In this document: one piece after another, positions 35,424 to 48,400 of the stretch
Numbering within the stretch: position 1 is the first letter of the stretch
How the letters are laid out: each line of letters begins with the position of its first letter
NCBI GenBank assembly: GCA_026686845.1
Contig: JAIVEN010000021.1
Coordinates: forward strand, 22,400,001 to 22,464,000
Source: Adenanthera pavonina
Lineage: Eukaryota > Streptophyta > Magnoliopsida > Fabales > Fabaceae
Length of the DNA stretch: 64,000 nucleotides
Reading direction: 5' to 3'
Notes under the pieces: generated by a model
Told to the model about the DNA's origin: nothing
Seen by the model: only the letters and a program-made list of their open reading frames with translations
Databases searched by the model: none
Program-made: the position numbers and the translations under genes

Positions 35424-35940
35424 TTTTTTTTTTTTGGGGGGTAGAGGGAAACTTTATTGCATAAAAAAATTTGTACAGAGCAAGGGACCACCGTCAAAAC
35501 AAAAAGGACGGTGACGCAGAAATTAGAGGAAGGAAAGTAAAAAAGTGAATTAAAAAAAAGTAAAAAAAGGACTATTTACTGCTGCTAGAATCTAACATCA
35601 TAGGCCTTCATTGTCTGTTCAGATATGAAGTGGATCATGCATAGCATCTGATCAGCATCAATAGTTTCCTCTGCGAATAACGTTCTATTTCTGGTTTCCC
35701 ATAATTTCCAGCAAGGCCTAAGATGTCCCAATTATCAGCCCGTCATTCATGGGTTTATAGGTTACATTTTTTCCATTACAAGATCAATGTCCTCTTCACC
35801 ATTGCATTTTGCACACATCGTGTGGGCTGTCTTGCATCTTGCCTGCCCTCTTGCAGTTGGTCAAAAGTCTACCTTTAATTGCAAGCCCTAATATGTTGTT
35901 CTCATCCCCATTTCCATACATGGTCAAAAATCTTTTTATG
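35424..35940 (-). mobile_element. 5'-truncated L1-type LINE fragment (3' end of ORF2)
   Basis: A T run at 35424-35435 is the poly(A) end on the - strand. Upstream on that strand come CWKLWETRNRTLFAEETIDA and EQTMKAYDVRF, then the Cys-rich CKTAHTMCAKCNGEEDI, matching the end of plant L1 ORF2 after the RT domain. It sits between the 3' ends of the convergent PRMT4 and synthetase genes. It is frame-broken further in and non-functional. The left part near 35425-35450 (AAACTTTATTGCAT on +) is typical LINE 3'UTR. Confidence 0.75.
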
Positions 35941-36492
35941 GTTATTAAGGCTGCAGAAGTCATGCACACATCGATTTAAAAAAATTGAATTTCAAATAAT
36001 GCTTAAAGGCTTTGATTCAAATTCCTCGTCTACATGATAAGTCTCTAAAACTCTCATTTCTCAGGTTTCATATCCGGAACATACCCAATACCAATGGAGA
36101 TTCAAAAGCTAAAATTTCTGTTAATAAGTTTAGCCAGGGCATTTATAACGATTCTAAAAAACTTTATTTTTTGGGTCAACGGTAAGAAAGCTTCATTCAG
36201 GGGAAGGAAAAGTGAAAAATATCAATACTACTTCCTCTGGAACAGGATAAATGTCGTACAACGGTGTTATAAAAAAATTCTTTTTTTTTCACTAGCATTG
36301 TGATCATAAATATATTCAGAATCTGTTAACTATTATGACAAAAATTCTCAAGTTCAAAATAAAGTTTGCTCGATAGAGGCGTTGTGTATTGACAATTATT
36401 GGAGATAAACAACCTATGTGTAAAGGACAAAAGGGACATCAACGTTAACTGATGATCGAAGAAATGAAATAATTTTTGCCTGTCTTGAGATG

Positions 36493-39400
36493 TCAGCTGA
36501 CTGCAACTACTTCATGGGGCACCTGATCGGCGATGACATTATGGCAGCGGTCACAAAGGGTTGGGTGGTCGGAAAAGGAGCTAACAAGCTGTGAGTAATT
36601 CCAGCATCTTTCACACTTGGAACCCTCAGCACGAGATACGCCAACCCACACCTTACTATTCTCCCGAACAAGGCACTCACTGCTATATCGTATATTTGCA
36701 ATCAGTTCATCCTCCAACGAGGGAAAAACCTCGGCCTGCAAAATGTCAAACGTGTAGCAAAAATGAGTGTCTCATTCAGAGCAATCAAAAACTTGTTGCT
36801 GTGTGAAATATCTAGCTCACAAATGATTCAAAGCTTTCAACCATAGATGAAAAACTTAAAGTACTTTTTCCCACTTGTCTTTGGATGGCTTTAGGATATA
36901 ACCAGGGTGGAAATGTTGAGTTTTGGGCACAGTTTCATTTCTTCCTGACTTGTGCATATGCCCTCCCTAACCCTATTTTCTCAACAGATGACATGGATGT
37001 AGACATACCTGAGATGTTATGAATAGACGATGCAGTGCATCGGCATCATTCTTCGCGGCACATAGTTCCAACAATTGGGATGCCAGGCTGGCATCAGAAG
37101 TATATATATGAACCTTTGCGTCTAAACTGGCTCCAATTAGCTTTCCTGTCCGAGCAATCTCCAAGACTCTATTCACCTCTGTCCTCAGCTGGCCAAAAAT
37201 GATTTCATTCAGTAACAGATACATCATCACATTACAGATATTTGATGTATGTTCACTATTTTAGAACTTGGAAAAATCAGGAATAAGTTATTTCCTAAAA
37301 CGCTTTCCGTCTATTTCAGCAAAATAACTAGTGATAGAAAACACACTAGGAAAATTCAGGGGAAAAAATGACCCTCAAGGGAACTGACAGAAAGGGGTTC
37401 ACATAAAATTTACAAAAGAAAAATTCAATCAGTCACATATCAAGAATATGCTGTGGACCATGCGTATCTATCTTAATTGTATGTATGTCGTAAAAATTAT
37501 CAAGAAAGTGAGCATTCATGTTTTGATAATTTGGTCACAAGGTACTGTTTTAACAAAAAATTCAACACGACATGTAGTTACTGGAAATCTTTATTCAATT
37601 TAACACTGAGAGATTAAAGAAAGTTTATAGGCTAATACTTTTTGGCTAGAAGGATTCAAATTATAATTCTATCACGAACGAACTGAAACGTGGATTTGGA
37701 TGACATCAGCAAGAGAGGAACTACCTCAAGAATCTTTTCCCAGAACTCAATTTCTTCAGCAGGGAGGGCAAGCCATCTTTCATTCAAGGTGGGCCATCTT
37801 GATTCAAATACATATTCAGCCGGAGAACCATATTCAGTTATATACTGAAAAGGAAGGTTCTGCCATACATCCTCCGATAAATGGGGCAATATTGGTGCTA
37901 TTACTCTTACAATGGAAAGCAGATGAGCTGCAAGAACTGTTTGACAACTTCTCCTTGTATAACTTGTTGATCCTCTGCAAAATTAACAAGAAAAATTGTT
38001 TTGGGACTATACATAACAAAAAAATCATGCAGAAAAGTCTACATTTAAATCTCTTATTGCAGATCCGTAGTATAAGTGCCAAGTTGCCCATTAAAGTTAT
38101 ACTATCGGTCCATAATACTTTTGCACAATGCAGGGTATACAGCAGAACAAGAAAAGAAAATTAAGCCAGGCAACTCACCCAACATAAAGTCGATCTTTGG
38201 CGACATCAAAATAGAAATTTGACAAGTCAACAATGACAAACCTCTGCAAAATCTGAAATGAAAAAGTTGCATTGCAATTAGTGACAAATCTAACAATTCA
38301 TCAAAAGTTCAGTTAAAGACATGAATGATCATTCATAAGCAAACTAATTCTAAGATTTATGCAGATTTTTCATGTCCAACTATCAAATTTGACATGCACG
38401 AAACAATGAGTTATGATGCCTATAATTCCTTATTCTCTCTTAAATGGATTTTCCCTGATATAATAAGTCTCCCCTGATTTGACCTGAAGATACCTTTACA
38501 TTTTACTAAATCAAAAAAGTACAGTCAAACAAATGCATTGGCATTAGTTAGCTGTGGAGCAGCATCTCAAAGAGACATAAAAATTGAATGTTTGACCAGG
38601 ATTTACAATAATTAACCTGAAATATTTTGAAAAATTGGTAACTTTCATAATTCCCTTGAATGTTATTCACAACATTTTCCAGCTGGAATAGCGCATGCTG
38701 ATCAATCCTGGGAAGTTCATGGTATGGAACAGCATAATCTGCCTGTCAATAAGATAAAGTCAAAAGTGTGAGGAATAAATCGAAAGAAAACTGCATTGAG
38801 GCATAGAGAGAGGCGTTACTTTAACTAACCCAAAGACAATAGGGAGTAAAGGTTTTTAGGCAAGGAGAAAGAGAAACAAAATCATCTACCCAGTAAAATG
38901 GATTGAACAGTCCTCAATAGATATTTAACATATAGGGTTTTCAGGCAAAGGAAAAGAGACGAAATTTCTATCCAGTAAGAGAGCATTTAACTCTTAAGCC
39001 CTCCGATAACAGTTGAACATACTTTCCAATCATGAAGATTTGCCAAGAGGTATCTCAAAGTTCCTCGCAACTTCCTGTAGATCTCAGACATTTGTCGGAG
39101 AATCTGAGGACCAATCATCACATCACCTGTATAATCTACACTAGAAACCCAGAGTCGGAGGACATCAGCTCCATAAGCAGGAGCTTCCTGAGTTTAAGGT
39201 AGGAAAAGCAGAGAAGTTTATTAGTCCATGGATTTGATAAATGGAAGCCGTGTCTTTGGATACAGTTCCCATGCTGATGTTCTTATATACATAACTGACC
39301 TTCTGATTTTTGCCTCCTTCAATCACGATACGTGGATCCACGACATTACCCAAAGACTTGCTCATCTTCAAGCCCTTCTCATCCAATACAAATCCATGCG

Positions 39401-42400
39401 TTACAACACTTGAATATGGAGCCTTCCCTGCATCAAACAATCATGACTGAATTATATAGTATCTGATTTTCATAAACACATGAAGATATGCTCATCGAGG
39501 CAGTGTTTGTCCACAAGAAAGCACACATGTATATTTGTATACCCTCATGCATTATCCTTTTCAGCTTACAACATTAAGGAAAATATACTCCTGCAAACAA
39601 ATGGCTATGCATGCGCTGGTGCTCTGGATCCTCCTGTTGTTTAGTATAACTGGGAAAGTGTATTGCTCCCTCAATCTCATATTATAGGGTCATGTTATAA
39701 GGTAACAAGTGGGATTTTTCTTGTCCCATATTGTAAGGTAACATGGTTTTATATGCCAATTTTACCCCTCATTAATGTAATGTCTAGTATTGTAAATTGT
39801 GTTGATTAATGATATTTAATAAGGGTAAAAATAGGGATTTTAGGGTTTTTTCTTTCTAGGAATTTAAAGATGTTATACATGATTCTTAATATGCATGAAA
39901 TCCCATTTATTACCTTATAATATGGAACCGAAGGAGTATTTTGAAAACTCAACCAGTCATGCAAATTTGAAATTGAAAAGGAAGGGTTAAGGGTCAAAAC
40001 AGAAATAGGGCAGAAAAAGTCAGAGAAAAAAAGCATTGGTACAAAACAAAAATATTATTCAAAACTCAATTATTGTCTAAAAGCAGTTATTTCCGTAACC
40101 TACAATACTTTCCTAAAGTCTTAATTCCTCTTACTCAAGTAATTATTTTCTAGTTGTCGAAAAAAAGTAATTGTTCTCTCAGCTTACAAGACTTTCCAGA
40201 CTTCGTAATATCTAAGCACACATTACCTCTGGTTGCAATACTGGTCAGCAGTGAACTCTGAAACCAGCCCCTATGTTGATCAGTTCCTTCAAGATACAAG
40301 TCTGCTGGAAAACTTAAGCCACTTCTTTTTCCCAAGACTGCAGCCCAGGAGGAACCTGGAGTCAAAAGGAAACAGCTAAGAAAGATTCTTTAGAAAGCAA
40401 TTGATGAATTAATAATATGAGAATCAAATTTTACGGAAGGTCCTAGGTCAACCATTGTGTCCTAAAAAGTAATATGAGAATCAAATTTTACGGGATAACA
40501 AAATACAATTTTTTAATAGGTCTAAATAATATCTCACTTGTAAGAAACAGGTGCAGCAGTTATCACTTATCAAAACATGTGATGAATTACAACATATTAT
40601 AGAGCTGTCCCTGCTCCATAACAGGAAACTGGAGAGGGTGGGCCTAGGAAATTCTCAGTGTAAAGTTGTCTGGTAACAAACCATTTTCCATACCTGAATC
40701 AAACCATACATCCATTGTGTCAGTTCCCTTTTCATATTCTGTAGCTTTATCACGGTACTTAGCTGGAAGAAGATCCTCTACTGTCATATACCACCACGCA
40801 TCACTACCCTTTTGGGCTATAATAGCTGTCCAGGTCTCAAAAACAAAAGGTAAAGATGAATGTTAGGATGTTCAGTTAAAAAGGACAAAAGAATGGTCTA
40901 AGAGCACAGGAAATCAAGTCACATTAAGATATCCACCATCACATGTGTTCAAAAGTAAAGAACTTTATCTGTTAATTTTCGTAGTCCATAACAATTGAGA
41001 TAGTGTATACTCTTAGCTTGAGTAAGGAGAAAACAAAAATATGTCATGTTTTGGCTCTTACATCTGATATGCTCAATGGTTTCTTCATTCATAAGAGGTT
41101 CTCTAGACTGCAAATGATAAAAAACTGGAATGGGAACACCCCATGTCCTTTGTCGTGATATACACCAGTCGCTGCGGCCAGAAGTCATTGCTGAGATTCT
41201 GTTTTCTGCCTAAGCAATACACATATTTGCATAAGCTAGCACCAGATATGGCAAGTGACACTCTCTAAGAAAATAAATGTATAAGTAAACAGGAAAGTAC
41301 AACAGGAAGTCTAAAATGGACTACCTGGGGTGGAAACCATTTTACAAGGCCAATAGCACTCATAGCAGCATGACGAAATCCCTCAACCGATGCAAACCAT
41401 TGCTCTGTTGCTCTAAATATTGTTGGTTTCTTTGTTCGCCAATCATAAGGATACTTGTGCTCTGCATCAGAAAACATGGAAAAGATCAATAATGATACAC
41501 TATAATTATTGGTAGAACTGTAACAGATATCCAAGACAAACAACTCAGGAAGGAATCCTTCAAGACCCCAAAAACAGAAAATAAAGAAAAAGAACTGACC
41601 ATATGATTCTTCCAAGACTAGCGTCAGATGTTCATCCAAGTAGTTCACAATCGCAGTATTACCTTCCCCAAGAACATCAAACCCACTAAATTGCCCAGCT
41701 TCATCAGTGAACTTTCCTTCATCATCTACTGGAGAAAGTATGGGTAGTCCGTACTTCTGGCCAGTCACGTAATCTTCCTGACCATGTCCTGGAGCTGTAT
41801 GGACCAATCCTGTTCCAGTTTCTGTTGTGATATAGTCTCCTCCAATCACAACTGGACACTCCTTATTATCTATTGGATGGTTATACCTGAGGCCACAATA
41901 ATGGACAATGTCTTGAGTGCAAGATTCATCCTATTTATGATAAAGGTAAGTAAGAAATTTAATTTTTAACACAAATTACAGAAAGAAGTAATGCTAGCAG
42001 TAATGAAGAGAATATACAAAGAATAAAGCAACTCTTCAAATTCAATTGTCCAATAACCTGCAGTTTTCCAGGTCTGAACCCAAGAGTCTTTTCTTGACAA
42101 CAAGCTTCACACCCCATTTCGCCTCCAACTTTGGCACAAGCTCTGATGCCACAATAAGCAAAGGCTTCTTCTCCTCCTTAATGACATTACCAAGCCTTCT
42201 CTTCTTGGCTCCTCCACCAAGTGAGACTTGTTCAGGTAATGACTCCACTTCGACAACAGCATATTCAAGTTTGGGATTTACCGCAACAGCTGAGCATAGA
42301 ATAAAAGGAAGCAAACACAGAGAGAAGAGTATGTGACATGCAGACTTGAACATTCAAATGACAACAAAAATAAAATAATGAGTAGTTGACATTATGGTCA

Positions 42401-45400
42401 TCAATTGAACAATCATTTTAGTTATGCAATTAGGGGCTGGTCTGTTTAAGCTTACAAAAATATTGATTTTAAGATAGTCTTAAAAAAGCTGATTTATTGT
42501 TTAGAAGTTTTTATGAAAAGCAAATGTTATATTGCATTTGGTTACAATCATGAAAAGCGTTTTTTACTTGAAAGTCATTTTTAGTTGCTAAAAAACTACT
42601 CAAAGTAATTTCTCAAAATAATAAAAAAATCTAATGTTGTTTAGATTTTGATTCTCTTAAAAGCTTAAACGAACATTCTAAAATTTCTTAAAAGTTCTTT
42701 TTCTTGAAAAATATATTTTTATTTACAAAAAAACTGAAACAAACGGGCCCTAACTAACCATGTACCCAAAATAATACTATCATTAGCAACTGCAGAAACG
42801 ATATTTCTAAAGAACAAAGGCGCACAAAGCTGCACTCAAACAATTTTAATTCTATTTTTTATTTCCATTTTTGCATATGTATTTTTTTTATTATAACTAT
42901 TTGGTATCTGATACTATTGAGTTAGATTCTAGTATTATTAGGCCCAAATAGGGGTATCTCTTCTCAACATGATTTTTTTCATTTACAAGACTCATACCCA
43001 AAACCTTGCTTTGTACAGGTATTTTATAACAAACAAGTATTCGACTAAATTTAAAGCGGAGAGGAACCACTACCTTGCCTAAAGTCTACTTAGGAAAAGT
43101 CTGAAGACTCAGAACTATAAAAGTGATGAATTCCATCTTCAGTTACCAAATAGTTATGAAGGATATAAACTGAAAATATAGCTGGCAGAAAAGAGTCTGA
43201 TCGCTGGAGCAAATTTAAGTTGTAAGGTACAGCATCATATTAAATGTTTTCCAAAGCATAATAGATTATTAATTGATTATTGATATGGTATTCAAGACAA
43301 ATGCTAATTACTGAGAAATCAATATATATATATGATGTAGAAATTAAAACCATTATGACAAGCAGAAGAAGTGATATTAAAGATACCCAAGTCATACAAC
43401 GGCAAGGAATATGCAACTAAATGAGAAACCAACCAGCATTGGCAGGAACAGTCCAGGGAGTTGTAGTCCATATGGCCAAGTACAAATTTGGAAACTCTTG
43501 CAGTAGGCCACCAACTGTTAGAGGAGCACTCACCAATCTGAATATGGCATATATGCTTCTTGAAACATGACCTTCAGGATACTACATAGAAACCCAATAA
43601 GTAGCAATGTAAATACTCTTAGCTTGACCAAAGCAAACTTTTGAGAAAAAAATGTATTCATCTACACATGCATACAAAGAGACATAGAAAGTAGAATCTC
43701 ACATGCTTAATGTGATAACAAATATGCAAATCCAACACCATACAACATCAAATCATTAGCCTTCAGGATCTATAAAAAATATTAAAATAATAAAAAATAA
43801 AAAGGTTAATTTACCTCCAACTCAGCCTCAGCAAGTGCTGTCCTTGATGAGGGGCTCCAGTGAACAGGTTTTCTGCCTCTGTAGATATAGCCTTTCAAGG
43901 CCATCTGACCAAACACCTCGATCTAGCATATTGTAAGATAAAAATTACGAAGTCAAGCATTCAAGAAAAATAACATAACTCAGGTTCTATAATCCAGAAG
44001 TCTGGCTATCTGCAGCATTTTTTTGCTGGCTTTTGCTTGATGGTAAAATCACTTCATTCAAATTCTGCCATAAAAATCCTAAATCTGAAAGCACTAGCTA
44101 TTCCATGAGTTATCCTATATTAATTTTCATAAACATTCTACCTAATAAATAGGGCATCCCAAGCGATGAATTTTATATTCACTTTTGAGCATTTCTAAGG
44201 TTTATGAGACAGGGTGTACCATCTACCTGGGCAGCTTCATATTCTGGATCTAGAGTAAGATAGGGACTATTCCAGTCTGCCCAAACTCCATAGCGCTGCA
44301 AACATTTAATAACACACTTAAGATGTCAAAATTTCCCAGCAATTAAAACAAAAGATTGATGAGATATTTCAATTTTAAGGTTAAAGGCTAAGAACCACAG
44401 CAATATATTGCCAATTGACACATGTAAATCACAACAGTAATTGCAATACAAAGAATGACCTTAAAAGATGACATCTGATTCTTAACAGTGTCCTTGGCAA
44501 ATTTGGCAGCCTTAGCTCTCAACTTTAATGGTGTGAGGTCATTTCTAGCCTCCTGATCCAGTGACTGCAAAACTGCAACAATTCAAAACAATCACACTGC
44601 TCAGAATGGAACAGGCACATTAGCTTAAATGCAATTTGGACATGAATATTAAAATGTCTACAAATCAATTGCAAATGGGGTGTGCGGAAGCAAAAGCAAA
44701 GTGGAGAAGCCTTCAGTTTCACCATTAACTCCTGAACTTATTTGAAGCATGTCTAATCATTTTATATATATATATTGGCATTTTCTGATATTTGATAAAA
44801 AATTGTATAATTGCTAATGTTACTGCTGAATATCTTAGTTTCTTTGGAATAAATTTATTTGATTTAAAGAGGTGTTTTGAAAACTCCGCCTATATAGTGT
44901 CATAGCTGATTCCAAGCCTAGGTAAAGGAGGATGGTTGTGTTAGACTCTCGACAGCCAATGTAAAATTCTGTCAAATCTCATGACATGGATCAAAGACGT
45001 ATATGTGCTAAGGCTAGGTCGTTGCCCAGAAGTAACCGTTGTATGGCTCGAATGCAATGTCAAATGAGCTAGAGCCGCTACATCGGCGCTCGGGTGTAGT
45101 GCTAAATGAGCAAGGGTTCCCACATCATGTTGGACGGATGTGGGTAAAGAAGCTAGTCCAGAAAAACAAGATTAGATTTGGTTCTTGGAATATTGGTACG
45201 TTAACTGGTAAATCTATGGAGGTGGTGGATGCTATGATTCGAAGGAGAATTAACATCTTATGTCTTCAAGAAACTAAATGGGTGGGAGAAAAGGCTAAGG
45301 AGTTAGACACTGCTGGTTATAAACTTTAGTATATAGGGAAGGTCAGAGCAAGGAATGGAGTTGGTATTATTGTGGACAAAGACTGAAAAAAAATATGGTA

Positions 45401-48400
45401 GGAGTCAGAAGGATTGGAGATAGGATCCTATCCTTAAAATTCACTATTGGACATGATACACTCAATGTGATTAGTGCTTATGCATCAAGTAGGGTCGGAC
45501 ACACATATTAAAGAAAAATTTTGGGAAGATCTGGAGGGCTTGGTTCAAGATATCCCACAAGAGGAAAAGATCCTCATTGGGGGCGACCTTAATGGTCATG
45601 TTGGAAAAGAGACAAGGCAATATATAGGAGTTCACGGCGGTTATGGCTTTGGAGAAGTAAATGAGGAGGGACATTCCATTTTTGATTTTTCAATGGCTTA
45701 CAACCTTACGATTGTAAACACCTGTTTCAAGAAGCGGGAGAAGCATTTAATTACATATAAGAATGGAGTCCAAAGGTCGCAAATTGACTTCTTTTTGGTA
45801 AGGAACTCAGATAGATCAACTTGTAAAGATTGCAAAGTAATCCCTGGTAAGAGTTTAACTTCACAACATAGGTTTTTAGTCCTTGATGTGATAATTAAAA
45901 ACCGTAAACTGAAAAGTCGAAAAGTTTTAAATCCTAGGATTAAGTGGTGGCAACTAAAAGGTGAGAAACAAGTGATCTTTACGAGGAAAGTTATGGAGGA
46001 AGGTAATTGGGACTTGCAAGGAAGTACTAACATCTTGTGGGATGAGATGGCTAAAAGGATCAGGGATACAGCTAAAACAGTATTGGGTGAATCTAAAGGT
46101 TTTGGACCTAAGGATAAAGATTCTTGGTGGTGGAATGAGAGTGTGCAGGACAAGGTCAAGTATAAGAAAGAGTGTTTCAAAGCCTTGCATCTATGCAATA
46201 ACGATGAAAATTGGAAATATTATCGGTTAGTTAAAAAGGAGACTAAGAAAGCAGTGAGCGAGGTTAGATCTAAAGCTTTTGAGGAATTCTACCAGGATTT
46301 AGGAACAAAGAATGGTGAACACAAGATTTACAAAATTGCCAAGAGAAGGGAAAGAAAGTCAAGAGATTTGCACCAAGTAAGATGCATTAAGGATGAAGAA
46401 GGAAAAAATTTAGTTGCAGACGATAATATCAAAGAAAGATGGGAGAGCTATTTTTATAAGCTTTTCAATAATGGATTGGATATGACTATTGATACTGAAG
46501 GATTAACAACCCATGAAGATGATCTCAATTTGAATTTCTATCGTAGGATCAGGGTTGAAGAGGTGAAAGAAGCTCTTAAGAGAATAGATAATGGTAAAGT
46601 CATTGGTCACGATGGTATTCCTATCGAAGTTTGGAAGTGCTTAGGAGAGAAGGGAGTTTGGTGGCTCACTAAGTTATTTAACGAGATTTTAAGGTCCAAG
46701 AAAATGTCAGAGGAATGGAGAAAGAGCACTCTGATACCCATATACAAGAACAAGGGGGATATTCAAAATTATGCTAATTATCGGGGGATAAAACTCATGA
46801 GTTACACCATGAAACTTTGGGAAAAAGTGATTGAGTATAGACTCAGAAAGGAGTCTCGTATTTCAGAAAACCAATTTGGATTTATGCCAGGACGGTCTAC
46901 AACAGAGGCTATTTATTTATTAAGGGGTTTGATTGAAAGATACCGGAGTAAAGAGAGGGACTTGCATATGGTTTTTATTGATTTGGAAAAAACTTATGAT
47001 AGAGTGCCAAGAGATGTATTGTGGAAAGCAATGGAGAAGAAAGATGTCCGTGTGGCTTATATTCGAGCCATAAAGGATATGTATGAGGGGGCAACAACAA
47101 GTGTGAGAACCCCTGGAGGTGTGACAAAGGACTTCCCTATAACAATAGGCTTACATCAAGGATCTTCTTTGAGTCCATACCTATTTGATCTGGTTTTAGA
47201 TGTTCTTACAAAATATATACAAGAAGAAATTTCAAAGTGTATGCTCTTCGCAGGTGATATAGTTTTAATTGAAGACTCAAGAGAAGAGGTCAACTCTAAA
47301 CTTGAATTATGGAGATATACTTTGGAATCAAAAGGTTTCCGTTTGAATAGAAATAAAACGGAATATGTGCATTACAAATTTAATAAGAGGTCAATTAGAA
47401 ATGATTCAGAAGTAAAAATTGGTGAGCAAATCATTCCTGAGGTGTCAAAGTTTAAATATTTGGGATCGATTTTACAGAATAATGGTGAAATTGATGGGGA
47501 TGTTATGCATAGGATACAAGCTGGGTGGTTAAAGTGGAGGAAAGCAACAAGAGTTATTTGTGACCGCAAGGTGCCTATTAAGCTTAAAGGAAAATTTTAC
47601 AGAATAGCTATAAGGCCAGTAATGCTATATGGTAGTGAATATTGGGCTTTGAAAGGACAATAAGAGCATAAGATGGGAGTAGCAGAGATGAGAATGTTGA
47701 GATGGATATGTGGTCATACAAAATTGGATAAGATACGAAATGACTATATACGAAGGAAACTTGGTGTAGCACTTATTGAGGAAAAAATTGTGGAAAATCG
47801 TTTAAGGTGATTTGAGCATGTACAAAGAAGATGGCAAGAGAAGCTAGTGAAGAGAGTTGATCAAATGGCCTGGAGCCCGATTAAAAGGTATAGAGGAAGG
47901 CCAAAAAAGACATTAAGGGAAGTTATAAAGAGACCTTTCGAGAAATGATTTATCTGAGGAGATGGCGTTTGATAGAGCTCATTGGCGTAGTTTAATCCAC
48001 GTAACCGACTCCACATAGTGGGATAAGGCTATTGTTGTTGTTGTTGTTGTTGTTGATTTAAAGAGGTGCTTTGAAACTAAACTGCCCCCATTCTTGTTTA
48101 AAAAATAACAGACCTACTAATAAAGCAATAGATGGAATTAATTTTATAAATCAAGTTACCAATTTATTCATACTTTTTGCTTAAAAGTTCTCATATGTTA
48201 GCTGTTTATGACATAGGCTTGAGCTCAAAGGCATTGCCACTCTCTCAATCGTCTTCCAGTGACCCAATCATCCCAATGTTTTAATCAATTTCTCAATAAA
48301 TGTTCTATATAAGAGGCAATAAGTCTACGTTACCATTTTCCAGGCATGAATAGCTCTTGTTTGCTTTCTTCTAAGTGATTAAAAGAATTTTAAAAGGGAA

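Noticed and set aside
45698..46198. 166-codon frame antisense to the RTE LINE
   Set aside because: It is the shadow of the LINE coding frame on the opposite strand.
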